Notes under the pieces: generated by a model
What the model saw: only the letters and a program-made list of their open reading frames with translations
What the model was told of the DNA's origin: nothing
Database searches by the model: none
Program-made: the position numbers and the translations under genes
Assembly (NCBI GenBank): GCA_001643675.2
Contig: LSRY02000050.1
Coordinates: forward strand, 372,001 to 436,000
Direction of reading: 5' to 3'
Source: Monocercomonoides exilis
Lineage: Eukaryota > Preaxostyla > Oxymonadida > Polymastigidae
Length of the DNA: 64,000 bases
Shown: in pieces, positions 32,890 to 45,754 of the stretch
Layout of the letters: each line of letters opens with the position of its first letter
Numbering within the stretch: the stretch's first letter is position 1

Positions 32890-35450
32890 ATTTTGGATAC
32901 ATTTTCACTCTTTTCTTTCGGAATATTCGCTTTGAAGAAAGGAAAATCTAAATTATTCTCGAACTTTGACAGACGCTCTTCTTCCACTTCCTCTATTCAT
33001 TCTTCTTTCTTCTTCTTTCTTCTTCTTTCTTCAACTGGAACAGCGTGCATGTCTGTTTCGCCATTCCGGAGACGGAAAAGCGAAGAGAAGAAATCTTCAG
33101 AGAATGAAAAGCCATCATCAGCGCCTGCGATTGACCTTTCGGATGCGTCTGCGGTGACTGCGTCATACTCATAGGTTGCAGATATGGAAGAGATCGAGAG
33201 GCAGCTGAAGAAAATGCAAACACAAGAAGCTGTTTCTGAGAGCGCTGCAGACGCTTCGAGGGATATGGCGCGATGCAGCTGGCTGTTCTGCATGGGGATG
33301 TTGTGTGTGTACCTACGATGAGGAACGTTCTGTGATGCTTTCGGTTCTGCTGTTGGAGCCGTTCCCCCCGTTTGCAGCGTCTGTGGGAACGAAGCCAGAG
33401 GGAAAGCAGAATTTTGTGTCGGCTGTTTGAATGCGTTCATGTCGATCAACGATCTGTTTGACCCTTCACTGAAGATATGGCGATCACCACAATCGAGGTG
33501 TGTGGTTGTGAAGCTGGACGATGAAGTGATAAGGCGAGGGGTTGCGGTGTGTGAAGTGGGGGAAATTGTGGAGAAGAAGGCTGTCTGTGGCTGGGCTGAG
33601 GATGGAGGATGTTGTTCTGTCTCCAGCAGCGATTGCTCTGGAAGCGCTGGAGGAGCGAGAAAAGGCAGAGGAAGGAGAAAGGGGAGGCAAAGAGGGAGAA
33701 GAAAAGGGAGGGGGAGAGAGAGGTGATGGGAATGAGGAGAAAGGCAGTTATCTGACAGCGCACAGAGAGTTTGTGGAGAAAATCAAAGAGAACCAGGGGA
33801 AGCTGGAAGAAGCGATGGCGCCTCTGATTGTGGAGGGTCTTGGGCTGAGTGGGCTGAGGTTTGTGAAGGCGGATGCGGAGGCAGACAAGCAGCATTCAGT
33901 TGAATCAGAGGTGCTCAGCACTTCGTCAGTCGACTGCATCCAACAGGAGATATTAAGAGCAGAAGAAGAAGCAGCAGATGAGTATTTGATTTTTTCTACA
34001 ACGAAAAGTTTTATTGAAATGATGAGATTTGTGAAGCTGTTGTAAAAATGAGCGAATGATTTGTCAATAATTGAGGAAAAAGATAAATCCCATGAAGTTG
34101 GTGGGGAAAAGCCCTTTGATTTATGAGGAGTGATAAGAAGAGGAGAAAGAGGAGGAATAGGGAGGAATAATTGAGTTCACATAGAAGAACGGAGTGAAGA
34201 GGTTGTTCTATCTGGTCGATGGCCGAAGAGAAGTGCTCTTATCCAACAAGGCAATCAGCAAATGATGCGTGTGCGCATTGCAGACGGGCAGACTTTGGAT
34301 GTGCCGGGCGAGCTGTTCATCCCGATGACTATAAGCTGTGCTGAAATGTGGGAAAAAAAGGCGGAGATACAGCTGAGGAACAAAGCCGAAGAGGAATCAG
34401 GCTTTGGAGCCGAGCTAGATCCTCATGTAGCATGGGACAGAGAGTGAAGCAGTGATGAAGCAGGTTATTGTGGAAAACTTGGTGGTTATGTTTTTCACAC
34501 TTTATGAGAGGTTCGAGTGCAAAGCAGAGGAGAACGAGTTTGTGCGTGGTATCTTTTCCAGTCAGGATGAGTTGATCCACCTTGCGAATGAGCACATTGT
34601 GATAAAGCCGCAGCGACTTTGCTGTGGAGTGACAGCGTCGTTTGATATTGCATACGGATGATTCAGTGAAGGTGAAGTTCACAACGGAGAAAAGAATTGA
34701 AGCTGCACGGCAGTTCAGAGAAGGAATAGAAGAAGGTTATGCGAAGGAGATTCTTAGCAATTGTTCAGCGATGCTTTCAGGGCATGCGTTTGAGGTTGTG
34801 CCTGATGGATAGTCTAATGCGACTATGCAGCTGATATAACTATGTGAGTGAATGGAGGCATAGGTGCAGAAGGAGGGGAGGCGGGTTTATTCAACACGTC
34901 AGACAAGAGGCTCGAGACAGAAGAGGAGTTTATTTAGAGAAGACAGTCGAATGCTGTGCAGGTGATAGGCGAATACAGCTGTGATGCTTCGTACTCCATT
35001 TCTAACAGACCACGCTTTCTCAGCGGTTGTTCCTACGGATGCTTCTATGGAATTGAAGATGAAAGCAGAGGATCTTTGTTTCTAATTCTTCTTCTTCTTT
35101 TTTTTTTTTCTTTTTTTTTCTGCTGCTGCTGCTTCCACGGCATGTTCCATTTTTTGCAGAAATGAGTAGGAGACAACACAAGTTGCGAAGTTCCAGCTAG
35201 TGGAGCTAACGACGGAAAGTCGAAAGAATAAATTTCAACGCTTGGCGTTTTTTCTATATGCTCTGAGTGAGCAACGACGTTTCTTCCTGGTTTATACGCT
35301 GTATCTGTTTGGGTGTAAAGGAGATGAGGCAGATTGGGATTTACGAAAGTATACGACGGATGTTCATTTTGAGTCCGAACATGTGATTAAGCGAGCTAAT
35401 TATTTTGTGGCAGCGGCGTTTGCAGAAAGGCTAACAGATATTTGTGTGTG
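32890..35450 (+). pseudogene. Family X relic, copy X2 (longest)
   Basis: Plus-strand pieces in several frames. SPFRRRKSEEKKSSENEKPS with a stop after TASYS is followed by ADMEEIERQLKKM, SINDLFDPSLKIWRSPQSRC, VAVCEVGEIVEKK, VEKIKENQGKLEEAMAPLIV and CIQQEILRAEEEAADE. Further blocks have a counterpart in X3: the LFYLVDGRREVLLSNKAIS region near 34.2 kb, YERFECKAEENEFVRGIF near 34.5 kb and FTTEKRIEAARQFREGIEEG near 34.7 kb. A last piece is at 35200-35451. The residue order suggests one large multi-domain cellular protein now broken by many stops. I cannot name the family. Confidence 0.55.
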
Positions 35451-35507
35451 ACAGGCTAGTGTGGAGATAATGATTGAGATGATCTGAAAAAAGTGAAATT
35501 CTTCTTT

Positions 35508-36345
35508 TTAGAACATGGTCGCAATAACAGTGCCACTTGTGAGTGTGAAGGAGGAAGTTGTTGAAAAGAAAGAAGGAGAAGGAGAAGGAGAAGGAGAAGG
35601 AGAAAGAGAAGGAGAAGATAGATGAGAAGAAGAGGAAGAAGAAAAAGAAGATGAAAGAAAGAAGATGAGCTTTAATAGAATCATTTCAAAGTCTGCTGTT
35701 ATCATTGCAGAGCTAAATGATGAGCTGGCATCGGAGACTGTCCAGCCACTTTGATCATCATTTCCTCGGATTTCATGTTTCTGGTTGGCAAATACAATTT
35801 CATCGCTCATTTGAATCATTCCACTCACAATAACTTTCTTTGTTTCTGTCAACCGTGTGAGGGAGTGCTTCAAGGTCAAGCAAGGGAATTGAACGATTCC
35901 ACAGTGTGAATGATCGGATGCCTCAGAATTGCTCACATACACTTCTTCTGGGGTGGGAAGGAGATAGATGCACAGAGGGATAGCCAAAGTTGCATTTCCG
36001 TTGTCGAATCCTCGAACTTTGTCAAAAGAATCCAAAGAGGCTGTTACACATGTGATTTTTTGTGACTTTGCAGTCACTTCAAGATTCGGAGAAATGGCAA
36101 AGATATCTCTTCCCCACTTGGCTGCGTTTGTTCTAAAGGAAGAAGAAATCAGGAAATTAGGATTCTCATTCAATAATCGAAGAAGAATTCCTCCGCCAAA
36201 ACCATTGGAAGTTGAGCAATAGCACCCATCAAAAGATCCACCTTTCACTTTCACTTCATTTCCATTCCCAACACACAGCATCATCGATCCCCCATCAGCC
36301 GATGTTCTGCTTCCACATACTGTAAATGAACAAGAATTAAGATCT
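35508..36345 (-). pseudogene. Beta-helix surface protein fragment ending in a repeat
   Basis: Read from 36345 on the minus strand: NSCSFTVCGSRTSADGGSMM, GGSFDGCYCSTSNGFGGGIL, then the motif HCGIVQFPCLTLKHSLTRL about 130 residues on. These are the CG-x4-PC-x2-L and GG-x-IL hallmarks of the surface-protein family. A TAA lies just upstream in frame. The C-terminal part dissolves into poly-Ser and Ser-Pro encoded by a GAAGGA-type hexamer repeat (35577-35620). It is an internal fragment without signal peptide or membrane anchor. Confidence 0.65.
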
Positions 36346-39060
36346 TTATCTTATATGCCATTTAAAAAACAAATGTTGGCTGTCAACTGTGAACTTTTCA
36401 ATTAAAAAAAATTTGATAGCATAATAAATTATAAATAAAATATTTTTGTCAAAATTAAATGGAAACCACTTTATTTATTTAATTTTCAGATGCATCGAAT
36501 GTGTGTGTTCAATTTTCGCACTTCTGTTAAGTTCATGTACATAATGCAAATGAAAAATACTAAACAAATGAAAATTTTAATTAACATTGAAAATCATGTT
36601 TGTCAGGATAAAGAATCGATACACACCTTGGACATTTCATTTATAAATAATTGCAATGATGTTCAATAAAGTGAAACCATTTTTCATTGAAAAACAAATA
36701 TTTTAATTTTGATCAGAAAATATGATACATAATTTTTTGCATTAAGAGTTTTCTTTTCAAAATGGAATTTGCTATGAACCTACGAACGCTATGGTTAAAG
36801 TTTCCATTTATCATATGAATTATGGAAACAGAATGTTAATCAATTAACCACAATGGGTCAAATTATTGATCTGAAGTCACTTATCAAAAAAAATTTGACA
36901 ATTAAAGTATCATATTGAAAATGATAAGGCGCGATTTTCTTTGTTGCAAAATTTGTTTGAAAGCTTGAAGAACATGGTGATTTTAAATAATTAACGATAA
37001 AAGAATTATTCAACATAAAACATTGATGATTGTATACACTTTCGCTTCCTTTCTTTCCACATATCCCTCAATCAACTCTTTTCCTGACCGTTGATATATA
37101 ACTAATATTTATGTCCAACTTTTAAACGATACATCTTTTTTGTCTGAAGTGCACTTCATCCAAACATTGTCAATATTCTTTATAAAGAGAACAAATCCTC
37201 CATTTTCACAAGTTTCATTGAAATGTTAAAAAAATGTTTAGAAATAAGTTTTAAAATTTAAATGTTTTGATAAAATAATATAATTTTTAACGTTTTGATT
37301 ATTTATTGATTTAAAACAATTTTAAATTTAAAAATTTAAAGCTTTTCATTCTTTTCTCTTCATTTTTATCACAAATCATCAATAATTAATTAAACATTAA
37401 TAACATAAAAAAATTGTTCATAAAAATTCATTCCTTTCCTATGAGAAAAATAAAAAATCTTCATTTATCAAATAATATAAAATAAAAAACATTTAATATC
37501 AATTTTTCAAAAAATGAAATCATAATAATTTAAAAAATGCAAAGTTTTCTCATAATTATTTGAAAATCTAGATATATAAATGCTAATCAAAGTGATTTAT
37601 TGAATGGATGTTTTTTAACTTTTTTGAAACAAAATGATTTTGTAATTAAATATTAATTGGATTTATTGAATGCGAATATATTTGAGATTTACGTTGAATT
37701 TGAAATTATTTTTTATGTTTAATATAATTTGACATTTGTTGATAATTGACATGAAAAATTTTTGTTAATGCAATTTTATAACAAATATAAATGAAAAATG
37801 AGATTTTAAGTACACATTTATTAACTCAATTTATTTTTTTGTAATATTTCTTGAATTAAACTGAAGATTTATTTATTTGAAGTTTAAATTTTAGAAAAAT
37901 ATTTTTCAATAAATCATACCATTTATAAATCATTTTTTCAAAATTATTATAAAGTTAAATTTGTTTTTAGTTAATCATTTCTGTATTAATTAACTAACGT
38001 TTATATTGATAGAATTATATTTAGAAACATAAAGTATATTTTGTTTCAAATCATTCTCATTTTATTATTTATCTTATTTTTTTAACAATAATTTTTTGTA
38101 TTTTTATTGACTTTTTTAACAATTTTCAAGATTGAAATTGGGTTGAAATATTAGGGAATAAAATCAGTTAAGCTAAATTTTGATTCTTTGTTTAATGTTA
38201 TCAAAAAAATTTTGAAAAAGGTTTTTCATGAATTTCTGCAAAATGCAAGAATGCAAATCACAAAATAGAAAATGAAGAAAATTTGGTGGTAACTAATTTC
38301 AACAAAAAAATAAAAAAAAAGAATTGAACTGAAAATTGTTAACTGATTGAAACAAAGCCAAACATGATTGTTGAGCAGATGATGAAGATAAAGGAGGAAG
38401 AAGAAGAAGAATGGACAGAAGAAAGAGGACGAAAGAACGCACACTTTTCTGCTGAATGAGTCATTTTAAAGATGTCTGAAATCATTCTTTGATGAAGAAT
38501 TGCCTTGAATGAAAACCAATTTGATTTGGACAATGGAAGGGAGGGTTAAAATAATGCCAAAAGAAAAGAAGAGAAAAGAGAAAGAGGATAAATATCACAT
38601 CGTCTTCCACTTTATTGTTGGTGAGTGTGAGAGGACTGAATTGAATGAGTGAAAAAAATTCAAGAAACACTTTTCCAACAAGCAATCAAGAAAATTAAAA
38701 AAAGCAGTCAAAATCCCTTGTTGATGAAGCAGAAGGTCAAATATTCCACTTCATCAATGAAGTTTTGGTTAATTGCAAAATAGATTATGTTTTCAAATTT
38801 TCTTGTAGAAACTGTGATTTGTAGAATTTTCAACATTCAAAATTCTTATGGAAGAAACTTGTTGAGTGTTTCCAAATCAGAAACTGTTCATCATTCATAA
38901 TTCAATTTCATTCTTCTTCTTCTTCTTCTTTTTGATCTTTTCATTTCTTTGTCTCGTTTCGAAGTTATGGAAAAACTGTTGATACAAAAAACTCATTTTT
39001 TTTCTTTTTGTGAAATGATGAAAAAAGAGAAAATTGAAAATTAAGAGTTATAAAATGCAA
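36346..39060. other. AT-rich gene desert
   Basis: The most AT-rich long stretch of the window, especially 37.2-38.2 kb. I found no coding blocks, RNA or inverted repeats. From about 38980 it merges into the conserved 3' flank of family copy C. Confidence 0.6.
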
Positions 39061-39069
39061 TCTATTTCC

Positions 39070-40519
39070 TCAAATATTCACAAGATAATTGGAAATACTC
39101 AAAGATAAATCATCATAATATTTTTTATTGAGAAATTCAAATATTTTATGAAAGCTGGTGATGGTATCTTCATATCCTTCTTCTTCCATCTTTTCCAAAA
39201 ACTCTTTTTTTGTTGCCTTTCTTTCCTCTTCTTCCATTTCATCTTTATTTTTTTCTTTCAATTTTATTGAAACATTCACAAATAATTGAAAGCAATCATT
39301 AACAATTGCGTCATCCAATGTTTGCAGCTGCATCTCCTCCAAAATAGCATCAATAGCACCGCTTTTCAACAAGTCTTCAACTTTCACAACTCTATTTTTT
39401 GCTGCGTTTCTCAAGGAGTGAATACACTCAGAGCTAATATCTCTGCAATTATCCTTTGCTGCTCGATATATCTGAACAATGCTGTTGATTAGCTCAACAT
39501 TTTCTTCGTTCCACAATTCGCATCTGAAAAAATAAATCGCGATTGTTTCGACCCATCTTTTCAATGAAAGCCCTTTTTTCGCTTCTTCTTTGCTCATTTC
39601 CTCTTCTTTCTTCTTCCAATTCACGTTTCTTGTCAGCTCTTCTAGTTCTCTTACTGCTTCTCTTCCAAAATGCAGCTCATTCACAATCTCTTCCTCCAAG
39701 CTATTGTTATCCCAAAATCGGTAAATCAAAAAACTCCAAGCAGACTGAAAGGCAAGTTGTGTGAGATTTCTGTGTTTCTGCTGATGTTCGATGATTTCTG
39801 TAATTTCCTTCAAATATTGTTCTTGCTTCATTTCCTAATCAGAAATAAAGGGGAAAAAAGCAAGCATAATAAAAATGAAAAAGAAGTGCTCATACACCAT
39901 ATCCCATTTTGCTCAAAGTTAGCAAAGCAATTTCCACTTCTTTTTGAGTCTCCTCGCTTTCCTCTTTCTTCAAGGCTAATTTCAACAGGCAGGACATACA
40001 AATTGAAAGAAATTTCGAAGATGGAAATTCGACGTAAAAAAAAAGATAGCATTCACAAAGATCAACAAGAAGCTTTTCATTCTTTTCTTCTTTCTTCTCT
40101 TCTTCAAAAATCATCTTTTTAAATCTTTCGCCCAGCGAAGATTTTTCAAAGCATGGATTCCAAAAATTTTTCAGCACATTGCAATATCCAACATGCTTCA
40201 GCAGCAAAATTGTATTCTCCATTGTCATTTTCTTTTCTTCAATCATCTTGTTCATTTTGTTGAATATAATAATCGATGAAATAGACAAAAGTTCTTCTTC
40301 ATTCATTTCTTCAATGATTTCATTCATTTCTTCGATTTTCACTTTCTGCTCATCTTCATTGCAATGCTCCAGTTCACAAAACAATTCTTTAATAAATTTA
40401 TTTATAATGGAAAGCGCTAAACACTCAAAAAATAGAAAAATAAACAAACTTGAAAACTTATCTTCAAGAGACGGCTCCTGGACATCATCATTGGACTTGT
40501 CTTTTTCACACACTTCCAT
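39070..40519 (-). CDS. A-G family member, copy C (complete, three exons)
   Basis: Exon 1 is 40519-40450 (ATG, MEVCEKDKSNDDVQ... ending KFS). Intron 1 is 40449-40387 (63 nt, GTTTGT...AAAG, phase 1, and free of stops). Exon 2 is 40386-39896. Intron 2 is 39895-39835 (GTATGA...TTAG, phase 0). Exon 3 is 39834-39070. The joined length is 1326 nt, 441 residues, open. It has the blocks KLFCELEHCNEDEQ, LLLKHVGYCNVLKNFW, LLVDLCECYLFF, AFQSAW, ELHFGREAVRELEEL, LLKSGAIDAILEEM and LSISNYLVNI. The ATG at 40519 is chosen because copy E starts at the same place relative to intron 1 and shares upstream sequence (GCAAAT-GAT...AATA-ACAG). Confidence 0.82.
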
Positions 40520-41068
40520 TCTGTCTATTATTAGCAAAGATCAATTTGCTGCAAAATTTCAAATGAAAAACAGAAAAACAAACAGAAAAACAAACATTGT
40601 TGATAATTGACAAAACTAAAATATAATTGTCAAACTCAATTCCTTTGCTCAGTAAAAATCTGTGGTAAAAAAGAAATCACAAAGAAGCTGCAATATTGGT
40701 CGTATTTAGCCAAATACGAAAGAGTTTAATTTCTGTCTGATCGAACCAACAATAATTAATTCCATCGAAATGGATTGAATTTCGATTGAAATTTTTGAAC
40801 GTATTGAAAAATATCCCACATGTCTGGAATTGAGCATTAAAATAAAATATCTATTTTAACATTCTGAGCAATATGAAGAAGAAGCGAAAGGACTTTGAAA
40901 AGAACTTTTCGAAGAAGAGACAAAAAAGCAACAATTTGCGCATTAAACTGTGCATTTAAACGTTGTTGCAAATTATAATTCAAACATAAATATTTCACTT
41001 ATTTCCCTCACATTTAGAGTTTTCTGGAAGCTTTCCTTGTCAGAAATGATTTTTTCTGTTATTTCAGA

Positions 41069-41640
41069 GTGTTTGCTTGTTTCCGTGAATGTTTCAAATT
41101 TGAAGTGTTGAGAAACGTTTTGAGATACAAGGATAATTTTGTTATTTGTTCGCTTCTTGAGTGGGCCATCCAGGCTGAAGGAAGATTAATGGAGGGAATC
41201 AAGCTTTCAACAATTCGCAGTTTTTTGGTGATTGGGCGCATGATAATTGAACGCATAAGAGAATTTATCAAGGCAACAATGGACAGCATCGTTTATTGAG
41301 CATTGAAAGAGATTTTATTCCAAAAGATTTTGAGGCTGAGTGAAGATGAACAAAGTCGAGATGGCAAAGAAAGATTAATGCAATATGCGGAACCAAGCAC
41401 ATGCGGGATTTTGAATTCATTTCAACACATTTATCGTTTGATGATGATTTCCACTTGACGTGTATTTATCGGTAAAGATGCTTGTTGCATTTTGTTAAAA
41501 GTCATCATTTTGGGTTGTTTTGATGGTTATTGTTGATTCACCGATTTCTGTGTGGATTTCGAGGCAAACCTTGAAGCAACATGGAAGAAGAAGAAACGAA
41601 TCAAAAATACAGAACAGATGGTGATAGAAATGTTTGATTT
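41069..41640 (+). pseudogene. Uncharacterised frame interrupted only by TGA
   Basis: From 41069 one frame reads about 190 codons of natural-looking protein (FKFEVLRNVLRYKDNFVICS, LLEWAIQAEGRLMEGI, EDEQSRDGKERLMQYAEPST). It is broken only by TGA codons, at 41297, about 41457 and about 41540. A possible splice acceptor (TTATTTCAG) precedes it at about 41067. It is likely a decayed exon of an unknown gene. All three stops being TGA is probably chance (see findings). Confidence 0.35.
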
Positions 41641-43111
41641 AATTAAGGTGTGTTATCCAATTTATTGTTGCATTTGCAATTTTTTTTTTTTGAAAAATTA
41701 ACAAAAGAAAAGAAAGAAAGAAAGAGATCATCAAAAATAAAAAAAAGTGAAACATTTTTTGCAATGATAATTTCTAATTTTTTCCTTTCTATTCTATCTC
41801 TTTTTTTCTTTCACTTTTTGTGTTGCACAGAAGTTCTTTTGACTTTTGCTAATAAAAAACAAATGGTTGGGAAGAAATGATAAAAGGCAGACTGCTTCAA
41901 TCAGAGAGGCGAGAAGACGAGCATTTTTTTTTTTGAAAAATGGTATTGCCTCATTTGGAACTTCATATTTTTCTTTTTCTTTGTGTTCTTTTCTTTGATA
42001 ATTAATTGGTTAATTTTGCGAATTTCAAAAATGTATTTCACTCAAAAACGGATTCGTCTTGCAGATCCTTATCAATTCAGACTCAGCAACTTGCAGTAAC
42101 TTGCGAAGACACTCATCCTCATCGTATTTGTTGGCCTGTGTTTTTTTTGACAGCACCTGCCGTTGGATGTGCCTTTCTTATTTCTTTCCATCAAAATTGT
42201 TGAATCGCTCAGAACAATGCTGAACAGCAGCTGGATGGAGAGAAGACGCATTAGCAGAATGGAAATGCTGCTGCATTCAGCTGAGTCTGCTTGCAGATGC
42301 GAAGGTGAAGAAGGGGAAGAAGGGGAAGAAGAGGTCAGAGTTATCAGTCCGTTTGAAGAGGAAGTGAAGGATGTGAAGGAAAGAGATGAAAAGAAATGAA
42401 GAGGAAATGTTGAAAAAGAAAGAGAAGACAAAAAAGATGAGAAAGAAAGAATGAATGAAAGTGAGAAAGAAAGATGAGGAATGTTTGAATGAATATGAAA
42501 AAAACACGATGGAAGAAACAATAAAGAATACTTTTCAATAGAAGAGCAGAAATGCCATATGTATGGGGAAAACAATAGATTTCATTCAAAAGGGGAAGGA
42601 AAGGCTTGTCAAAAAGAGCGAAAGAAATGAAAGGAAAAATCGGGAAATGATTCATTTTTATGGAGAATTAGGTGAAACGAGGAATATTACTTGCTTATTT
42701 CGAATTATTTTAAGATAAAAATACCGCTTTTCATTTGAAAAAGAAAAATCTTCTCTTTTTGTTACATTTCTGTTCTTTTTTTTTCTTCAGTTAACAGCAA
42801 TTAAATAAAAATTAATTCTTTCATAGATTTTTTTCAAAAAGCCTTTCATAGAACTTCTTCAAAGAAACTCCAAAACGAAGGAATGACTATTAAATGCTGG
42901 CTCACAGCATTAACATTGAACTTCAACAATAACAACAAAAAAACAAAAACAAAGATAATTATCTCAATTTTTCAATTTTCTCAATTCAAACTGCTTAAAA
43001 ACTCATTCAAAAAAAAAGGAAGAAAAGAATAAAGGATAGATAATTTCTCATTCATTGCATGAATGAAAATACAACGCTTAAATTCATTTTTTTGGATTTA
43101 ATGAAAAATTG

Positions 43112-43124
43112 AAAAAAAAAAAAA
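43112..43124 (-). terminator. Pol III T-run terminator of 5S rRNA
   Basis: Thirteen consecutive T on the minus strand directly after the 5S 3' end (A run on the plus strand). Confidence 0.8.
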
Positions 43125-43241
43125 AGCTACAGCACTAGGTTTTTCCAGGCGGTCACCCATCCAAGTACTAACCCAGCGTTGGCCGCTTTTCTTCGGAGGT
43201 CTGAAGGGATCCGGTGAGTATGACCAACCATGACCGTAGCT
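43125..43241 (-). rRNA. 5S ribosomal RNA
   Basis: The minus strand from 43241 begins AGCTACGGTCATGG and contains the universal GTACTTGGATGGGTGACCGC segment. It ends GTGCTGTAGCT, whose last six bases pair with the first six (AGCTAC with GTAGCT). Length is about 117 nt. The internal promoter region (GGATGGGTGACC, box C) is intact. A T run immediately follows, fitting RNA polymerase III termination. It is a single copy in this window, with no other rRNA or tRNA nearby. Confidence 0.93.
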
Positions 43242-44022
43242 CACACACACTCCCTCAAACATCCCTTTTATAATGTTCACACAATCATTCTTTTTCTCTT
43301 TTTCAATCCATTCTCATCATCAAAATTGCTTTCCCAATTATCTTCTTTCTTTTATTTTCTTTCTCTTCAATTTCAACTTTTCCTTTCTTCCCCTCTCTTT
43401 CACCTTTTCTCTTTCAAACTCTTTTTTAATCACTTTTTCGCTCTTTCATCTTTCTATTCATCATTCACTCACTAACATACACTCTCTCTCTTTCTCTTTC
43501 TTTTCTTCTTTTCTTCTTTTCTTTCGTTTTATTCATTTGAGTTTTTTTATCCCTTCTTCATTTTTCGCATTCTTTTCACAAAGCAGTGCGGAAGATGACG
43601 CAAAAGAAGAAGAAATTTGGATTGTTGGTGAATTAGACAGACAAAATTGATTCTTTCTGTATGTGATAAGGGAGCCTCTAGAACAGGAGCGATTGAATGA
43701 ATGAATTAAATGAAAGAGAAAGAGAAGAAGATGAAGAAGAATAACTTGAAGAAGAAGAATAGAGATAATGAGGATGAAATAGTAGAAGGAGGAGGAAGAG
43801 GAGGAGAAAGTTCAGATTGAGATTTTGAGCCAAACGCTGCAGGACGAAGAGAAAATGGAGACTTTTTGAGAGTAGAAGAAGAAAGAGGAGAAGAAAAAGG
43901 AGGAGGAGGAGGAGGAGGAGGAGTTGGAAGAAGAAGAAAGAAAGAAGAAGAAGAAGAAGCTGTGTGATATGATGACACGTGAATTGAATAAGTTGATTGA
44001 AGATCGAGAATTGTGAAGATAA

Positions 44023-45190
44023 ATGAAAACAAACATTAACGTTGATGTTCGTAGAAATCATTTTTTCTGGCTTTTCATTTTTTTCTTCTTCCGTCTTCTG
44101 GCAAACAAAATCCTCAAACTCTTCATTCATCTCTTTCCATCCACTAAACCATCTTCAAACACACCCATAACCCCATCGATGGTGCCATCCTCCCAAACCT
44201 CAACAGCCCATCCACTTCTCTCTCTGCCTTCGATGCTTCTTTCCTCCACCAAACAATCTCTTCACCAAATGCTCCTATGGTTCATGTTGGATCCGAAACT
44301 CATAGAAAATATTCCTGGGAGATCGACTTCGTTTGATGTGAATAACCATCGTTTCGAGTGGTGCGAATGGAATGATTCAAATGGTGGCAGTGATTGGGAT
44401 GGTGCACTTTGCGTTTCCTGCGCAAATGCTAATCTCACAATCACTTCTTGTTCATTCAACAATTGTTCATGTAATAGTCAGGGCGGAACGTTATATTGCA
44501 GATATTTGCGAAATGTCGACATTGCAAAATCCTATTCCACACGTTGTTCAGCTGCTCGTGGAGGAGCAATATGCATTGACGGAAGGCAATCATCTTCCGA
44601 ATATTCATTCTCTGAAAACAGAGCGGAAAGTTGTTCAATTACAAATTGGTGCGGAACTGGCTGGTATTTTCATGTGTATGATATGGCCTCAACTTGTCAA
44701 TATCTGTTTTCCAAATGTTGGCGAATCGCAAATTCTGGTGGTGATTCTGCTGGATCTTTAACATTTTATTATCCTCCAGAAAGTGAGCCAAATCAATTTT
44801 CTGTCAATGATTGTCAGTTCATCGATAACAAATTGACATTATTTTCAACTTCATGGGGAGGCGCTGCCATTTTCTTCTATTCAACTTATTCTTGGACGAA
44901 TGGAGTAAAATTCATCACTTTCTGTTTCTTTGATGGTAACACTGCAACAAACGGCAGGGGGAATGATGTGTTTTTTTACGGAAGTGATATTGCTCATTCT
45001 CCATTCCAGCAATGCGGTTCAACAACCCCAACAAAAAGAGTATGAAATGCAAGAACAGCTGACAATGCAGTGTATAATGGCTGGCTCCCCCTCATCTCCC
45101 AGAATAAAATTGCTCCAAATAATTAAACTGATTCCGACAACTGTGGCAAAACACAGCAAAATCACATGTGCCACCATCGAAGATGTTCCC
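44023..45190 (+). pseudogene. Beta-helix surface protein fragment with nonsense codons
   Basis: A frame open to 45045 carries cysteine/glycine repeats: CSFNNCSCNSQGGTLYC, CSAARGGAICIDG, FSVNDCQFIDNKL, WGGAAIFFY, CFFDGNTATNGRGNDVFF and SPFQQCGSTTPTKR. A TGA (where Trp would be expected) follows, then NARTADNAVYNGWLPLISQN, a TAA, and NCGKTQQ in the CG-x4-PC position. After this the frame shifts into CATIEDV. The first about 100 residues are doubtful, because another frame (DGAILPNLNSPSTSLSAFDA) looks more like the family there. It runs out into a hexamer microsatellite at 45228. A non-functional internal fragment. Confidence 0.65.
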
Positions 45191-45227
45191 AACGGCTTCA
45201 TTTCTCCCTTCAGCGATGCCTCCCTCC

Positions 45228-45312
45228 CTCCTTCTCTTTCTCTTTCTCTTTCTCTTTCTCTTTCTCTTTCTCTTTCTCTTTCTCTTTCTCTTTCTCTTTC
45301 TCTTTCTCTCTT
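45228..45312 (+). repeat. (TTTCTC)n hexanucleotide microsatellite
   Basis: About 14 units of TTTCTC. It directly follows the point where the surface-protein relic loses its frame. Confidence 0.95.
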
Positions 45313-45754
45313 TCTTTTTCTCTCTCTTCTCATCTCCTCTTTCACTCCCACTCAAACACTCTCACATTTCGTACCCCAAATACAAAAATCACTCGAAATG
45401 ATGAACTTTTTCTTATATCCTTTTGATTTCTTCAATTGTTTCTTCTTATTTTGAATAGTTTCTATTTCATTGCAAAATTCAAAAGCTTTCATCTTCTTTT
45501 CAACTGAAGCATATACCATCACTTGCCTTTCATAGATCCCTAAATCAGCACAGGTTGTATTGCTTCTTCGTCATTTTCCATTTGCTTTGGCTTCTTCTTC
45601 AAATGAAAATAAAACTCTCTGCTTAAAAGAATGCTTTCTATAATTTCTTCTCTTCAAATAGCATTTCTTCAATCATATCAACAAGCTCTTCTAAACTTTC
45701 AATTTCTATTGCTGTTTTCACTTCACCTTTTTTGTCCGCTGCAGAAGCTCTCAT

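Noticed and set aside
43098-43280. A 60-codon minus-strand protein at 43.1-43.3 kb
   Set aside because: It overlaps the 5S rRNA gene completely.
45092-45351. Arg/Glu/Lys repeat proteins at 45.1-45.35 kb
   Set aside because: Shadow frames of the TTTCTC repeat.
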